Of a stretch of DNA of 64,000 nt, positions 10,133 through 23,300 are shown piece by piece. The translations under genes were made by a program, and so were the position numbers. The notes beneath the pieces were generated by a model. The model saw only the letters and a program-made list of their open reading frames with translations, was not told the DNA's origin and made no database searches. Source of the DNA: Symsagittifera roscoffensis (lineage: Eukaryota; Xenacoelomorpha; Acoela; Convolutidae); contig NC_087070.1 of assembly GCF_963678635.1 (NCBI RefSeq), positions 24,490,933 to 24,554,932 on the forward strand, written 5' to 3'. Every line of letters begins with the position of its first letter. Positions within the stretch are counted from its first letter, which is position 1.

Positions 10133-13100
10133 TATGCAAAAAACGGAAATCCAACATGTAATTGAGAGCTTTCAGAAACCAATATAGACCCAATTTGACA
10201 AACAGCATAAATGTATCATGACAAATTGTACCTTGACAAAGAGCATAATTTTTTTTTAAAGATTTTGATCTCTCACTTGATTCAGAAGGAAAACTGTTTA
10301 CAGGGTAATTATTTTTGAGGATTATTTTCAGCAATAAATTTTTTTAACCATGATGCATCGTTGAGCAAGTCGTCTATCGGGCAAAAGTGAAAAATAAAGG
10401 TGAGTGCGGTGAAAAGATAGAAACACAAAATAGATGAAACTAAAACAGATCAATTGAGACAAAAAATCTCACAATTTGAAAATGGAGTGTTTACAATCAC
10501 ATCTTTTTTATCACGCAAAACGAAACAAATCTAAATTTGCCATAAAATAAGCACTGCTCTTGCTCAAAAAACTTTGTTTGACCTCCTTCTCCCCTGCTCG
10601 CCTCACATACGAGTCAATTAGTAAATGGTAGTAAATGAGCTGTTTTACCTGGAAAATTTTGCTGGGTGAAAAAATGCGGCAGATGCGTGCATTTTTTGCA
10701 TTTCACTCTTTTGAAGCTCTAAAAGCGGCGGAGATGGAGAAATAGACACAAATTTTGGTTTTTAAGTGTTTGCTTCCAAACCCACAAATCCGCTTAAATA
10801 CTGAATAATCTTCAATTCGCCAATTTAGGTCTGTAATTAGTTATTTAAAGGAGAGCACCCTAAACGAACACGCATTTTTTTAGTCGAAACATTCCTCAAA
10901 AAGTCGTTTTGATCTGTTTTCTTTTCACAAATTCATCTGCGTCAGGAAAAATATTTCAGAATAGCGTCTTCATAGTGTTTTGAGAGAAGCCTGAACATCA
11001 GTACTCGAAAATCTTCCCTAGAAGGAAGATCTTATGCAGGGAACATTTTCAAATGAAGTTCTTTCAATTAAATAATTACTTCGGAATTGGCGGGAAGTGT
11101 TTGACAAAAAATCAGAAAAAAACTTGATTTTGCTAAAAGATTACAGTTTTTCGAAAAAAACTATGACGTAGCTACTTCTGCAGCCAACATTCCTCACCGG
11201 CTGAGTGATTCTTTAATTGTGGAGAAATTTCTTCATAAAACATTCTCATAACGAATTTTTCGATTTAAATCAGAATCTCAGATTTTGCAGTGTTCAATTT
11301 TTTCTAACTGTCTGCTTAATCTCGAAAAATAAACAATTCTTGTTAAAAATGGACCCTTAATGTTAAAATGAACCCAAAACCTTAATCTTTAAATTGGCGC
11401 TGTAGTTTCTGAGACCTTTCAAAAAAAATCCAAAAAACGGTCAAAAGTACTTATTTGTGCATTTCCGGAAAACCATTTTTTTCCTGAAAATGGGTTGTAG
11501 CCGCTTACACAGAGAAGAATCCCACGATTTGTTTTTCTATATAATCTTTAGACCCAAGTTTGAGAGAGTATTTTTTAGAAAAGTTTGAAAAATTACAAAA
11601 ATGATCAAATTGCCAAAAAATGGCCTTTTCTGAGACCACAAACTTTTTAATTGAAATTGGGGAGTAGTGGCTCATACAAAAGAGATTACCGCTGCCCCGT
11701 TTTTTTCCACGAAAGTTAAATGTCAGATTTGGCGTAGAAGTATCTGATAAAAAATCCAACAAAAAGAGAATTCTAAAAAATTTTTAAAATATTAAAAATT
11801 AGACTTAGCAAAATGACGAGTTACAAAAATTCGAGGAAAGTAAAAAAAAAACTTGAAACTCAAATTGCAATCTATGCTTCAAATAAAGTAAGACGATGAA
11901 AAAACGCACTAGACAATGTAAATTCCACATATAGTGCACGTGAAAAAGAACACACAGAAACTAGGCCGCAGAATACTATACCTGCAAAATTCAAAAGTTG
12001 TTCAAGAAACTTATTTGGAAATAAAATTACTGATGTGAGTAGATTTTACCTATTTACTATTTAATTAATGGTAGTTAGTTTTGAATTTTCAGGAAATTGA
12101 GCGTGTCTTGAAAATAACCATTGTTATCATTCTGTAAACAAAGTTATTTACGGGAACAAATGTCTAGTATGCGGTTGAAAACCCTTGCTCAACGCAAAAA
12201 TAGAGATATATCAGAAACTGATCGACATACTGAATGAAATGTCAGTTTAGCTTCCTATTTTTTTATTGCTGTTGGAAAAATTGAAATTCCGTTTAAGTTC
12301 TCCGTTTTCAAGCGTGGAATTTTTCGTCCAACTTGCTAACGCCTTTTTTGTCTAATTTTGCTTTTGTCTCATTTGCACATCCTCATTAGTATTCCGTTTG
12401 AAGAAAAACGGGTGATAAGTTACATTAGGTGGCAGGTTTACATTCTCTTTGTCTCAGTCTAAACAAAACCATAAACCTAACCAGCCAAAATCAAACCCGG
12501 ATCTCTACTGGTTGGATCAATTGTTTTGAACGCGATATTAAGCTACATATGACCACGGGCCCGACATTGACGCCCGATTAGATCCTCGTTTTTTTGCTCA
12601 GCTGAATTAAATTAGTTGCATCGGTCACCTAGTTTAATATTTCACCAAAAAACGAATAAATCAATCAAAAGACCAAACTAACTTGATTTCCTTGTCTTTC
12701 TTTTTGAAGAATTAAAATTAGAAATTGAGCACTTTTGAAAGGAGATTTACCAAACTCAGAAGCAAAGATTCCATTCGCGAAACAAACATTAAAAAAATCA
12801 TTTAAAAATCTGCGGTGTAACAAATAATTGACTTCTTCAAACATCTAACAGTAAAAGGAATTTTAACATCTGATTTTCACTTCAGATCTACAGACAGAGA
12901 TTTATACAACAAGTATGCTTCAATAAGAAAAATTATTAACATGCTTCAAACAGTCAAAAGACTGTTGGAAAAATGTCAATGGGGAAAGCTAGGCGAAAAC
13001 ATTGCTGAACTTTTTTGAAAACTAATTTTCAAAAATAAAGAACATTATATGATTATAGAGCTCTTTGATTTTCCAGAGCACCTTATGACTGATACTTTTG

Positions 13101-13284
13101 CAATAAAATCATTCCAACTTAAGAAAACTGATTCATAGGTTAAATTTTTTTTGCTGGGAAAATAAAATTTATTTGCAAAACTAGAAATAATTTTTTCGCG
13201 CCATTTTTGCATTCGTATTTGGAGAGCACAACTTACCGTCTTCTCCGCTAATTAAATTGAATTCAACGTATGAAATCAAAAGTC
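10133..13284. other. Intergenic AT-rich DNA, no gene seen
   Basis: No convincing exon or RNA gene. The part around 11380-11790 resembles pieces of the longer dispersed repeat at 14480-15470. Confidence 0.5.
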
Positions 13285-13440
13285 AAACAGAGGCGAAGCT
13301 GCGCTTTGGAAACACAGTCGAGAAAATTGTTGAAAAAAAAGATCTGAACGGGCAAAACATAATGAAATAAAGATTATACCATACAAAAATTGTTGAGATT
13401 AGGAGTATCACGCTCTCAAATCTTCTCTAGGATCATTTGT
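13285..13440 (-). repeat. SINE-like repeat copy (diverged)
   Basis: Carries the shared SINE tail (acagaggcgaagctgcgct at its left end) and, about 110 bp on, a degraded tRNA-like head on the minus strand. Compared by eye with the better copies at 21957-22135 and 22303-22485. Confidence 0.4.
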
Positions 13441-13555
13441 AATTTCACTAAAATTAGCCACCAATAAAGCAGCTAGTTTCTATCAAAATGCTATTGTTAT
13501 GCAAGGAAACTCGACTAAAACACTTTTTATATTACCGAATTTGAATATCTGACCT

Positions 13556-13640
13556 GTTGGTCAGGAGTCTGACTTCCTCGCATCTGCTCCACGTCGCTTG
13601 GAAGTAAGAGAGTGGCCCAGCTAATGCTGGATCTACCTGT
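13556..13640 (-). repeat. tRNA-like repeat fragment
   Basis: The stretch containing cctcgcatctgc, ggaagtaa and agtggcccag recurs at 29030-29105. On the minus strand it looks like a decayed tRNA head. A second SINE tail (cagaggcgaagtcgagtttcg) starts near 13657. Confidence 0.45.
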
Positions 13641-14479
13641 TCTAATGTTTTAAGCACAGAGGCGAAGTCGAGTTTCGTAACACTTCCGATGCAAAACACA
13701 GACTGTGCTACAAAATAGTGAATGAAAAAAACTTTTTAAAAAAATCAGAAAAAAACTCAAATTCTGAAAAATTATGTTGGAAAAATTACTTGAAAAAATA
13801 ACTTGACAAAGTTGGAAAATTACACCTACCAAAACTTCATATTTGTATCGAATGAAGTTCATAAACAACCCTTAAAAATGGAAATCAATTACTGAGCGGC
13901 AACAAAGGCGACAAATTTTGGGCCGCTAAACAGTTGTCATAAAAAACTTCATAAAAATTGAAAGTTTTTACGACCCACCCAAACTAAATCACATAATCCC
14001 ATACGAATATATTTTTCTCTCTGAATAACGCAAAATAAGCTGACTAACTTCATGTAATAAAAACTAAAAAAAAATCGAAAATTAAAAAAATCGAAAAACT
14101 CAAAATCAGACATGGTGAATTTTCAGACATGGATGAAGTTGTTGAATTTCAGTTATAGTAAAACCTGTTCAAATTGGAACAAAACCGACACTTTAAAAAC
14201 TTAACTAAAAGAAACCCTACCAGATAGAAAAAGATGTTTCAAAAAACTGAAAATGAGTTGAGTTTTTGAGTTTTATGATTTCAGTTTTTCTGAAAAGACA
14301 ATTACAACCTGACACGGGTTTGAACTAATAACTACTCTTCAGTAACTACTTAGTTACTATTTTGTACTTTTATTTGATTTTTCAAGAAAAAATTTGTCAG
14401 AAGAGATCCTCTAGAAGCGTAGATCCTGTGCTTAATATTTTTTAAGGGAAAAAATCTAGTACCCGATTCCCAAACCTTT

Positions 14480-15470
14480 GCTTATCGCAAGGTTAATCAA
14501 ATATTGTACTGAAACGAAAATACGTCATTTTTAAACTTCCAAAACGTGGACTTTACGTTCGACCCTTGTGTTTCTCTGCTTAAGTAGGGGATTAAATGCT
14601 ATCTTAAAAGAGAAAACCTATACTCACTCTTTCAATTGAAGTCTTCATCTCCGATTTGGCTGGGTAATTTAAAAAAAATTTAAAAAAATCAAAAAATTGA
14701 TCAAAAATTTCCCATATCCATAAGTTTTACTCTTCTAAAGCATGGGAATAGCCGCTGCCTTCCACAAACTTGTTTTTAGATTGAAGATTTCCGCACCTTG
14801 GTTTCTTAGATTGAACTTTTAGTATCAGATTTAGTTTGTGGTTTTCAAGACTAGTGACAAATTTTCCAGCAAAGAACGTCAAAAAATTTTCCGAAGTACA
14901 TATCAGCTCTTCAGCAAGAAAATAGCGCGAAACAGATTACACAGCGAAAGTCTAAGCACCGTTGTAGTTTTGAAGAATTATCAACCTCAGAGTCACCAGG
15001 TTAATTTTCGAAAAAAAATCTCTTACCAAAAAATGGGCGAATTGTGAAAAATTGGAAATTTTCTCAGGCCATAATTTTACTAAAAGTAGTTTCTGAGAAA
15101 AGTCAAAATTTTTTTTTTATTTATCCAAAATGTCAAATAATGGGATTGTTCGAGGACACAGCTTTACCGAATTTAGGCAATAGCCTATTGAGAAGGGTAG
15201 ATTCCCATAAGTTGTTCTTTTGATTGAAACCTGCATCTCAGATGTGCATATGTGAAAATAAAAATAAAACTCTAAACAAAGAGGACAAAAAGCCCATACT
15301 GAAATTTCGAAAGACGTAGAACATCAGGTAAAAGTAAAATATTAGCAAAATATGCAGGCACAAAGAAAGGCAACCGGTTTTTCCATTGGTACGATTTTTT
15401 TTGAAATTTGGTAGTTGTTTTTTGAGAAAAAGTGAAAATTCTGCGAAAAATAGATTTTCCAAAACGTTGC
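14480..15470 (+). repeat. Dispersed repeat family C, copy 1
   Basis: Collinear blocks shared with 29110-30025: gtggactttacg, tctccgatttggc, aaacagattac, attccca...gttcttttgattga, and ttctgcgaaaaat. Diverged by substitutions and small indels; no coding content seen. Confidence 0.5.
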
Positions 15471-15769
15471 AAAAAAAACAAAGCAAAAAAAATCTCGGCT
15501 CTCTTTTCCTTCCCCACACACGAGCTTCAATATATTAGTGTAACGAGAGGTTTTACGAGGTTGAGTATGAGGATCAAATATGTTTATCGTGGCCTTATTA
15601 GTCAAATTGTATGTAAATTTTCATAATAATCGGACAATGTGGTCAACAAATTTACATGTAAAAGTTTGCAGGTGGGAGGGGGGAAAGAGCCATAAATTCT
15701 TTCTTTATTTTATATATACTAAAAATGAAAAAGATTAAAACTGGCGTGAACAAAAATACACAAAAAATA

Positions 15770-15985
15770 AGAGACGCAGTTACACTTCGCATACACAAGC
15801 AAAAACATGCCAGATATTGCAACTGGGAAAAATTGAATGAAAAAAACTTTGAGTCTGCAAATGTTCTTTAGAGACGCACGCAAGTCTACATAACTGCTAA
15901 ATGACGCATTAGCAGTACCAGTCAATTTGAAAAAACAGAAAATTACCATTTTACATGCCTCAATTTATAGAGCGGACGCATTTTC
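15770..15985 (+). repeat. Dispersed repeat family D, copy 1
   Basis: Matches 25445-25690 through cttcgcatacacaa, aactttgagtctgc, cattagcag and catgcctcaatttatagag. Confidence 0.6.
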
Positions 15986-16472
15986 ACTAGTATGCGAAAA
16001 AGTTCATTAAATACATCCGACCCTGCCCAGGTTCGAGACCTCTTATTTTGTAGCTGGGGTCACCTTCCTTGCCTCTACGCTGTATATCCATGATACCTTG
16101 AAGCCTTTGTTATATAATAGTCTGACTGTATAATTGTCTCCAATACATACATTGACACATATATTCAGCTTTAAATGTCCTTGAATTCCGCGCATTTAGT
16201 GTTTTTAGTTTAAAAATCTTTTATGAGGTTAATTCTTGATTTACGAGAAACAAATTTGCTTGTATTTATCATATAACATCATCACTTTTGGTCGTCAGAA
16301 GTTTTTCCAAACTTTTATTTTTATTTGAAGATTACTTTGACTTTTATCTTCTTGTCGATGTGAATTTATCTGACTCATGATCGGATGCATATCAAGCAAA
16401 GTACGCAAAAACACGTTTCAAGGAAAATATATTTGATTTGAATATAATTAACACATTTACAATTTTCAGAAC

Positions 16473-16478
16473 TTTATT
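16473..16478 (-). terminator. Candidate polyadenylation signal for the LRRC71-like gene
   Basis: AATAAA on the minus strand about 680 nt past the predicted stop codon. Others occur nearby in this AT-rich DNA, so the choice is tentative. Confidence 0.25.
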
Positions 16479-17156
16479 TACAATTAGTCTAACACTGAAC
16501 TTACACCTCGATTTGTCGACGTATTTACACAAGTTAATTTACACAAGAAAATTGAGATTTGTTTAATTGTTAACACTTTTTCCATGACAACGAATTTTAG
16601 ACAGCCCGAAATTTAGAGACTGATTGCTTGATTGGAGAAGGCTCATTTACGGCAGTTTTATACAGTGAATAATTCATAATTCTTCTACCGACAAAGTGAG
16701 AGATGGCGGTGCATGGTGAGATCAGGGTTAAGGGTAGGTAGTTGGTATTAGCAATTTTTATAGAAAGCACCCAATAACTCGAAGCGTTTATCTACATGAA
16801 AAGCAATCGGAGAAATCTCAAATTGAAAGTCTGCACTCACGCGCGAACCATTTGCGTTGTTCGTAGAATTCATCTTGCACCCGAAACCTTTACCCAAATT
16901 CGAGTAGCAAGAATTTCGGACAGACAAGAGTGAAATAAAAAAGAACATCTGAGCTATTACTAGAATAATTGCATGTAGAAGCCTCTTTTTCAAATGTTTC
17001 AAGATCGTCCGAAGCATTAAAATTGGAAAACGAATTTTATCAAATTGGCGAATTTTTTAAACTAAATGCGTGTCCGAACTTAATCGAAATATCAATATGT
17101 TACTGCGTCACTAGCAATTTGATAGTTTCTATTCTATAAATTGGTTGTCTTCTATT

Positions 17157-17312
17157 CTATTTTCTGCCAGTGGATCCGACGTTTGACTGTGAGTCCAGTT
17201 CGTCCGGTGTTTTCGAGGGGGGTGTTGGTGTGGGAACTCTGAGGGGGTCTTTTTCTGCACACAGTCTAACTATAGCCTGATACGTCTCACTTTGTGGCGA
17301 CACTTCATTTCC
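17157..17312 (-). CDS. LRRC71: LRRC71-like terminal exon 14 (stop codon)
   Basis: Acceptor TTGTGTACAG, then 51 codons and TAG. Phase 0, joining exon 13 directly. Contains SETYQAIVRLCAEKDPLRVP followed by a Pro/Thr/Ser-rich end. The length of open frame and higher GC than the flanks support it. Confidence 0.65.
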   Translation of the reverse strand, partial: GNEVSPQSETYQAIVRLCAEKDPLRVPTPTPPSKTPDELDSQSNVGSTGRK

Positions 17313-20300
17313 CTGTACACAATAACGCAATTTTTTTTAATGACCTCTACTAGACTTGGTTTCTTTGCAATATGACTTGAAAAAGTTCTTTTATAATGAA
17401 GCAAACAAACCTCACAAGATACATTGACCAAATCAGACTCAGGCGAACAACTCTTACAACGCTAGCTTTAATGATACTCACCCTAATTACAAACAATCAC
17501 ATGGCGAATTGTAAAACAAATTTAGACTGCGATAAGTTTTTAAGATTTTAAGATGAACACTACGCGTCATGAACTTTTGAGATGATTTACTTTTTCGGTG
17601 GTCGGCAAATATCAAATATTAGACGTGCTAACCCATCGACTGTTTTTCAAGTTCGCGACTTTTCAGAGCGAAATAGTATCATATCGGTACAGTAAGCAAA
17701 TGAAATGGAAGCAAATTGTTAGAAATTGAAACTAAAACTGCGAATAAAATAAATTTTGGCGTGATCATGTAGGAATCTTAAAAAATACCAAAAAAAACGT
17801 CACACAACTCAAAAAGCAGCAAAGATTTGATACAGGAAAACTTTGAAAAAGTTCCCAAATCCAAAAGGGCAGATACTGCCTTAAAATTCTACTACACTAG
17901 AGTTCTTACAAGCTCGTTTTCAGACACTAAAACCACGTGAAAAAAACAGCCTATGCCATAGTTCCTGCCCACTCCAAGCTGAAAAAAAAAACAATTCGTG
18001 AATGCCACCTACGTTCCTTGTATTTCTAAATCTATCAATGTTACTCTACATTCGTACATTTAATCTAAAACAATAAATGGAATAACAGCCGCTCTGCCTT
18101 TCTAACCCTGCAAATATGGCCCCTATTTCTTTACATATGGTAGTAATCTAATACACAACAAATGGAATGATAGCTTGCCGCTCATCACATCTCTAAAACA
18201 TCTAGATAACGGGAGTTCTAATTCTACCAATGGTGGCACTATATCTCCTTCTATATTTGATCTCTTCTCTTCATGGCAGCTCGCAATCACCAACCCTTCG
18301 AATCGGCTCTGCCTCCAAGTGTCGTTTTACTGGATGCGCGACTCTGTGGCTGGCCCAGACTGGACCCTGCTCTGGTAGTGGCACCAGAACTTATCGACCC
18401 TCTGCGCTCTCCACTCTCTCCGTTGTTGTTAGTAGTCTGATAAGACTTCCAGTGTGTTGTGCACAAGATACCAACTTAAGTTATTTTTATCCTTTTTTCC
18501 TTAATCGATAAACAATCGTTACCATTTTCTAATAAAAGTTTGTATTAAAAAATTAAATAGCCAGCAGACAGTTGGAGAAAAGTGTCAATGAACCCAAGAA
18601 AAACGACTAAATATTTTTTAAACAAAAAACTATGGCCTTCAAGTCCATTGAATTTCAAGAGCCTTTCATGATTGAATCTTTTTTTAAAAGTAACCCTATT
18701 TGAGAAAACTGGATCAGAACGTATTTTTTTCAGTCCGCTGGAAATCTGAAATTTTATATCCAATTTCAAACTCGAAGTCATTAACACGTACAAATGACAG
18801 CTTTTTTGTCATCCGTTTTCGCTGAAAACTTGATAATTCAAATGAAACGCTCGAACTACAACACACTGTTGGCTTCTCGGCGATCGTCGGGGGCACTCCG
18901 GAGGAGTTGGAGGTTCCGTCGGTGCAAGTCGGCACTGCACCGGGCGGGGGCACTTTGTTTTTGGCCGAGATGATGTCGCGCTCTTCCATTATCGCATTTA
19001 TGCCCCGAATGTACGCGTGGTCTTCATCGACTAAGTTGCTCTTAATTAATCACCACTAGTGTATTAGTTTTAGCAACATGTCATACTTTCTATTTATCCT
19101 TCTTAAAATTCACAACGAACAGCATGTAAAAAATGGCCAGCGAAAATTGAAAAAAGCAAAAAACCTAAGCAGAAATGAACAGAAGTAAAGCGAAACTAAT
19201 TTAGTTCATTGGCAGTTCATTAGATTTTATAGGTAACTAATTTTGAGGCAAAAAATTTAACGTATAATATGTGCGACCGTTTAGTACATTTTATCTTCTA
19301 TTTACTAAGGGGCATTCCCTTATGCGCTAAGAACCAAGTGCGCAATAATTCTAACCGCCAATCAAATCTCAGTAACCAAAAAGCGGGGAAAAATCCTAAC
19401 AATAATTACAATAATTAATTTTTGGTTTATAGGACGCTGATTTCTGCAAATTTTGCGCGCATTCAGTCTTTTGCGCACATTTTTATATATCTGAGCTAAT
19501 TAACTGCCAATGAACTAAATGAGTTACTTTTTGCGGATTCTCATGCTTTAGGCTTTAAATGCAACATTAAATGAAGTTTGAATCTTTTCTGTTGTACGGC
19601 CCAAAATTCGAAGTTTTGTTACATTGAAAATTGGATCGGGATGCTTCATTCTAAATGGATGAAAATAGCAAATGTGAAGGAAATCTGAAGCTTAATTTCA
19701 AAAATAAACCTCATTCAAAGTTTAGGTAATTTCGGACCACATAACAGAAAAGACGCATAAGTTTTGTGATGGTTGTTCTCTTCGCCGTACCGTGAGTGTA
19801 AGTCGCATGAGTCCCACAGGTGCGTTCTTGGGTCCCTGTGAATGCACTCTGCTCTGGTACTTCATCGCTCGTAGCAGTTCATATGCTCCCTTCTCGCTGA
19901 TACGGTTCCCTATCACAAACACATACAATGCAATTCTTGTATAAATTAAATACCGGCGAAATTGTACCAAGATTTGCTCAGCTAAGCAAAACTTCTATGA
20001 ATTGACGTGACAGACAATTCAGCAGTTCGATTTGTTGAGTGCAGTATTTACTCACTGTTCAGGTTGAGGGAGATTAGACTCCTGTTGCCTATCTTGACCC
20101 ACAAGTGTCCCTCCCCCTCCTCGTAGTTGACCTCCTCATCCAGTGGGTGCTTCTGCTCATAAGTGCCACTGTCCCCATTCTAACAAAACACTCAAATTAT
20201 TCTACACTTCGCATAAAACAACCCACTTAACTGTTAATAACATCGTACAGACTTCGACAATTGTCCACGTGTAAGTCGCCCTATCAGACCTACATTTTTA

Positions 20301-23300
20301 TTTGCTAAAATTAGATCAACCAAAAGGCAATTACTTTTAATTCGCTGGGTTTTCTTTCTCAGAGGTCAAAGCAGAGCGTTGCGATAAAAGTATTTGCCTT
20401 GCGAATAACGTGCGATAAGAGATAACTTGCGATAGAAGTATTTGGCCAAAACTCAAAAGAAAAAACCAAGCCAAAAAAATGGAAAAGTATCAATGAGCGC
20501 AAGGAAACAGAAAAAAACTCTTTAATAAACCTTTTAATAAAAAAAAATACACTTCCGAACTTCAAAAAATATGCCTTTAAAGCTCTTCGCATTTCAAGAA
20601 AAATTTATGATTGATAACATTTTTGATAACATTAACCAAATTAGAAAAAAATTAATCAATAGATAAAACTTTGATTTCGGTGGAAAATATGAAATATAAA
20701 ATTCTCTTTCAAGAATAATTGATAATTGACACTTGTTTGATAACATTGACCAAATTTGAGAAAACTGGATCAATGGGTAAAATTTCTATTTCGCTGGGGA
20801 ATCTTAAAGATAAAATCCACCTTCACAACTAGAAGTTGATCGCGTTTTTCGCGACCTTTACACTTTTACTGCTCGATAGTGGAGTTTGTCTTCCTTTTAA
20901 CAAAGGAAAAGAACTGGTTTTTAAAAATCAAAAGCCACCGCGAAAAATCAAGCGTGAACAAATTCTAGGTTTTTTTACTGAAAAAAAAATCACATCTTAA
21001 TTTGTCTTCACTGCGTCTATTGACACTTACTAACTTCAGAAAAACAACTGATAAAATGCATTAAAGTCAAAAACTATTTCAACACAAAATTTTATTTAAA
21101 GTTTAGGATTTCTGGATTCCTTTTGAAACACTTGTGATCCTTTTGTAATCAGACCAATCAAATTTTAAGTTCATTTATAACAAAAGTCGCTCACTTTCTT
21201 ATGGGAGAAAAATGAAAACAATGAAAAAATCGCCGACTAAAACATTAATTAACTCAATAAAAATTTCAGTAAGTCTCAGAAAATAAATACAATTATCATT
21301 ATAATCATTCGAGCGTTCAAAAGACTATAATAAAGGCTCGCCTATAACTCAGAGAGTGAAAACAAAAACGAAGTCTCGTTGAAAATACCAAAAAAAGTAT
21401 CATAAGCTTCCATTCATTGCTTGCTGAGAGTTAAAGGAAAATTAAAAGAAAATAGGAAAACTGAAACTCCTAAAAACTTGAATAAAATATTTCCAAACAA
21501 TCATCACGAAAAATAATTTGTAGACAAACTTTAGGAACTCTGGAAACATATGATATCAAACAAATCGCATGGTTCTTACAAAATGGAAAGTTTATACAAA
21601 ACGGTGGGAAAATCAGATTCCAAATCAAAAACGAAAATAGAAACACAGCCAAAAGACAGTTGGAAAAGAGTCAATGCACCCCAACTAAGCAGAAAAAATA
21701 CTGATTTATTATTCGAAAAAAAACTCAACTTTCGAATTTCAAAATATAAACAATGTCCTTCACTCTTTCAATTCTTACAACAAATTATGAGTGAAATTTT
21801 TTTGATTCAATTAACCCAATTTAAGAACTAGATCAATGCGTAGACTTTTTATTCCGCAAAAGCTGAAACATAGAACCCACTTTCGAAACTAGAAGTCGAT
21901 CACGTTTTTAGTAACTTAACACTTTTGCTGATCGATAGTGGAGTTCTTTTTATACAAAGTCGGATCTGCGCTTCGCGAACACTTGCGAGAAAACGACAAA
22001 AAAAGCTCTATAAAGTAAAATTAGAAATAAGCCTCGAAATAGCAAAAAATTCGGCTACTTCTAAGATTTGAACCTGGGACCTCGAGATTAAGAGTCTCAC
22101 ACACTAAAAACTCAGCCACGGAAGCTTAATAGACGCCAAACAATAGCCTCAACAAAAGCAGAGAACTGATTTAATGCAATTTCCAATGCTACACTGAAAT
22201 TTCCAAATACGTGAACACTTTCAATGAATAGTTTTATTTGCGAGTTAGGTTAGAAAAAAAGAAGGTTCGTGATAACACACTAAGCTGATCGCAAGGGTAA
22301 CGCAGAGGCAAAGCTGCGTTGCGCAAACACTTGCGAGAGCAGGACCAAAAAGTAGCTCTATCGAGTGAAAAAAGTCCAAATAAGCCTCGAATTAGCAAAA
22401 ACTCGGCTACGTGTAAGATTCGAATCCGCGACCTTGCAATTTTGAGTCTCACATAGTAACCACTCAGTCATGGATGCTTAACTTCCCCAAAAACTAGGCA
22501 CTATCAACCAAGCTACATATGATAATGAATTGCCAATTCGATACCGCAAAAGGTGCACTAAATACAAAAAGACTAAAATTAAATTGGAAATACAAAAAGA
22601 CAATAAATTGGAAAACAAAGCCAAATTATGTATAAATTATGCGATTCATTAAAAAAAATTGCGAAATACATTGAGTCGAAAAATTTTTGATATAAAGCTT
22701 TTTTTCATCATTGTACTACTGTTTGAAACAATTAAATTTTGTCGTTTCATTTGATGAATTAAAGCACATATGACATTATACTGCTACCGATTCAAAAGTG
22801 CCACTTAAAGTTGAACTTTTATTTGCGACTTAGGTTGGAAAAAAAAAGAAAATTCGTACTAATACACTCGCTTTGCAAGTTTTTAAAAAAAGAAATAACC
22901 TGAATGTTAAAATAAACAAAATTTCAAACCGCGAAAAATCAAATTGGAGCCTGGACAAATTTTTTGACTTTTCCTCATGACCTACATCAGAGTCTTCACT
23001 ACGTTCATCTACTCTTAATTAGCATGTAGAAACCTAGCGGCAAACAATCCGACTTAAATTAGACAAACTCCCGCATAGCCGGAAACAAAATTGTGTCATG
23101 AAAAAAAAAATCGAGCTAAGAAATTCTGATGTAGTAAAATACTTTAAGCCTTTTGTAATTTCCCGGAGGAAGCTGACCAAAAGAAATGTTTCCCTTCAAA
23201 TGACGCAATAGTAGGTCACAAAGCCGATAAAACAAAAGACGAAACCATTTAAGGCAGGTAAATTAACAAATATCAGGAGTAAATCAATAAAACTTGTAGC

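Noticed and set aside
22050..22135. Possible functional tRNA gene
   Set aside because: Box A and B are present but the acceptor and arms do not fold well, and a shared SINE body follows; a second copy lies 350 bp away.
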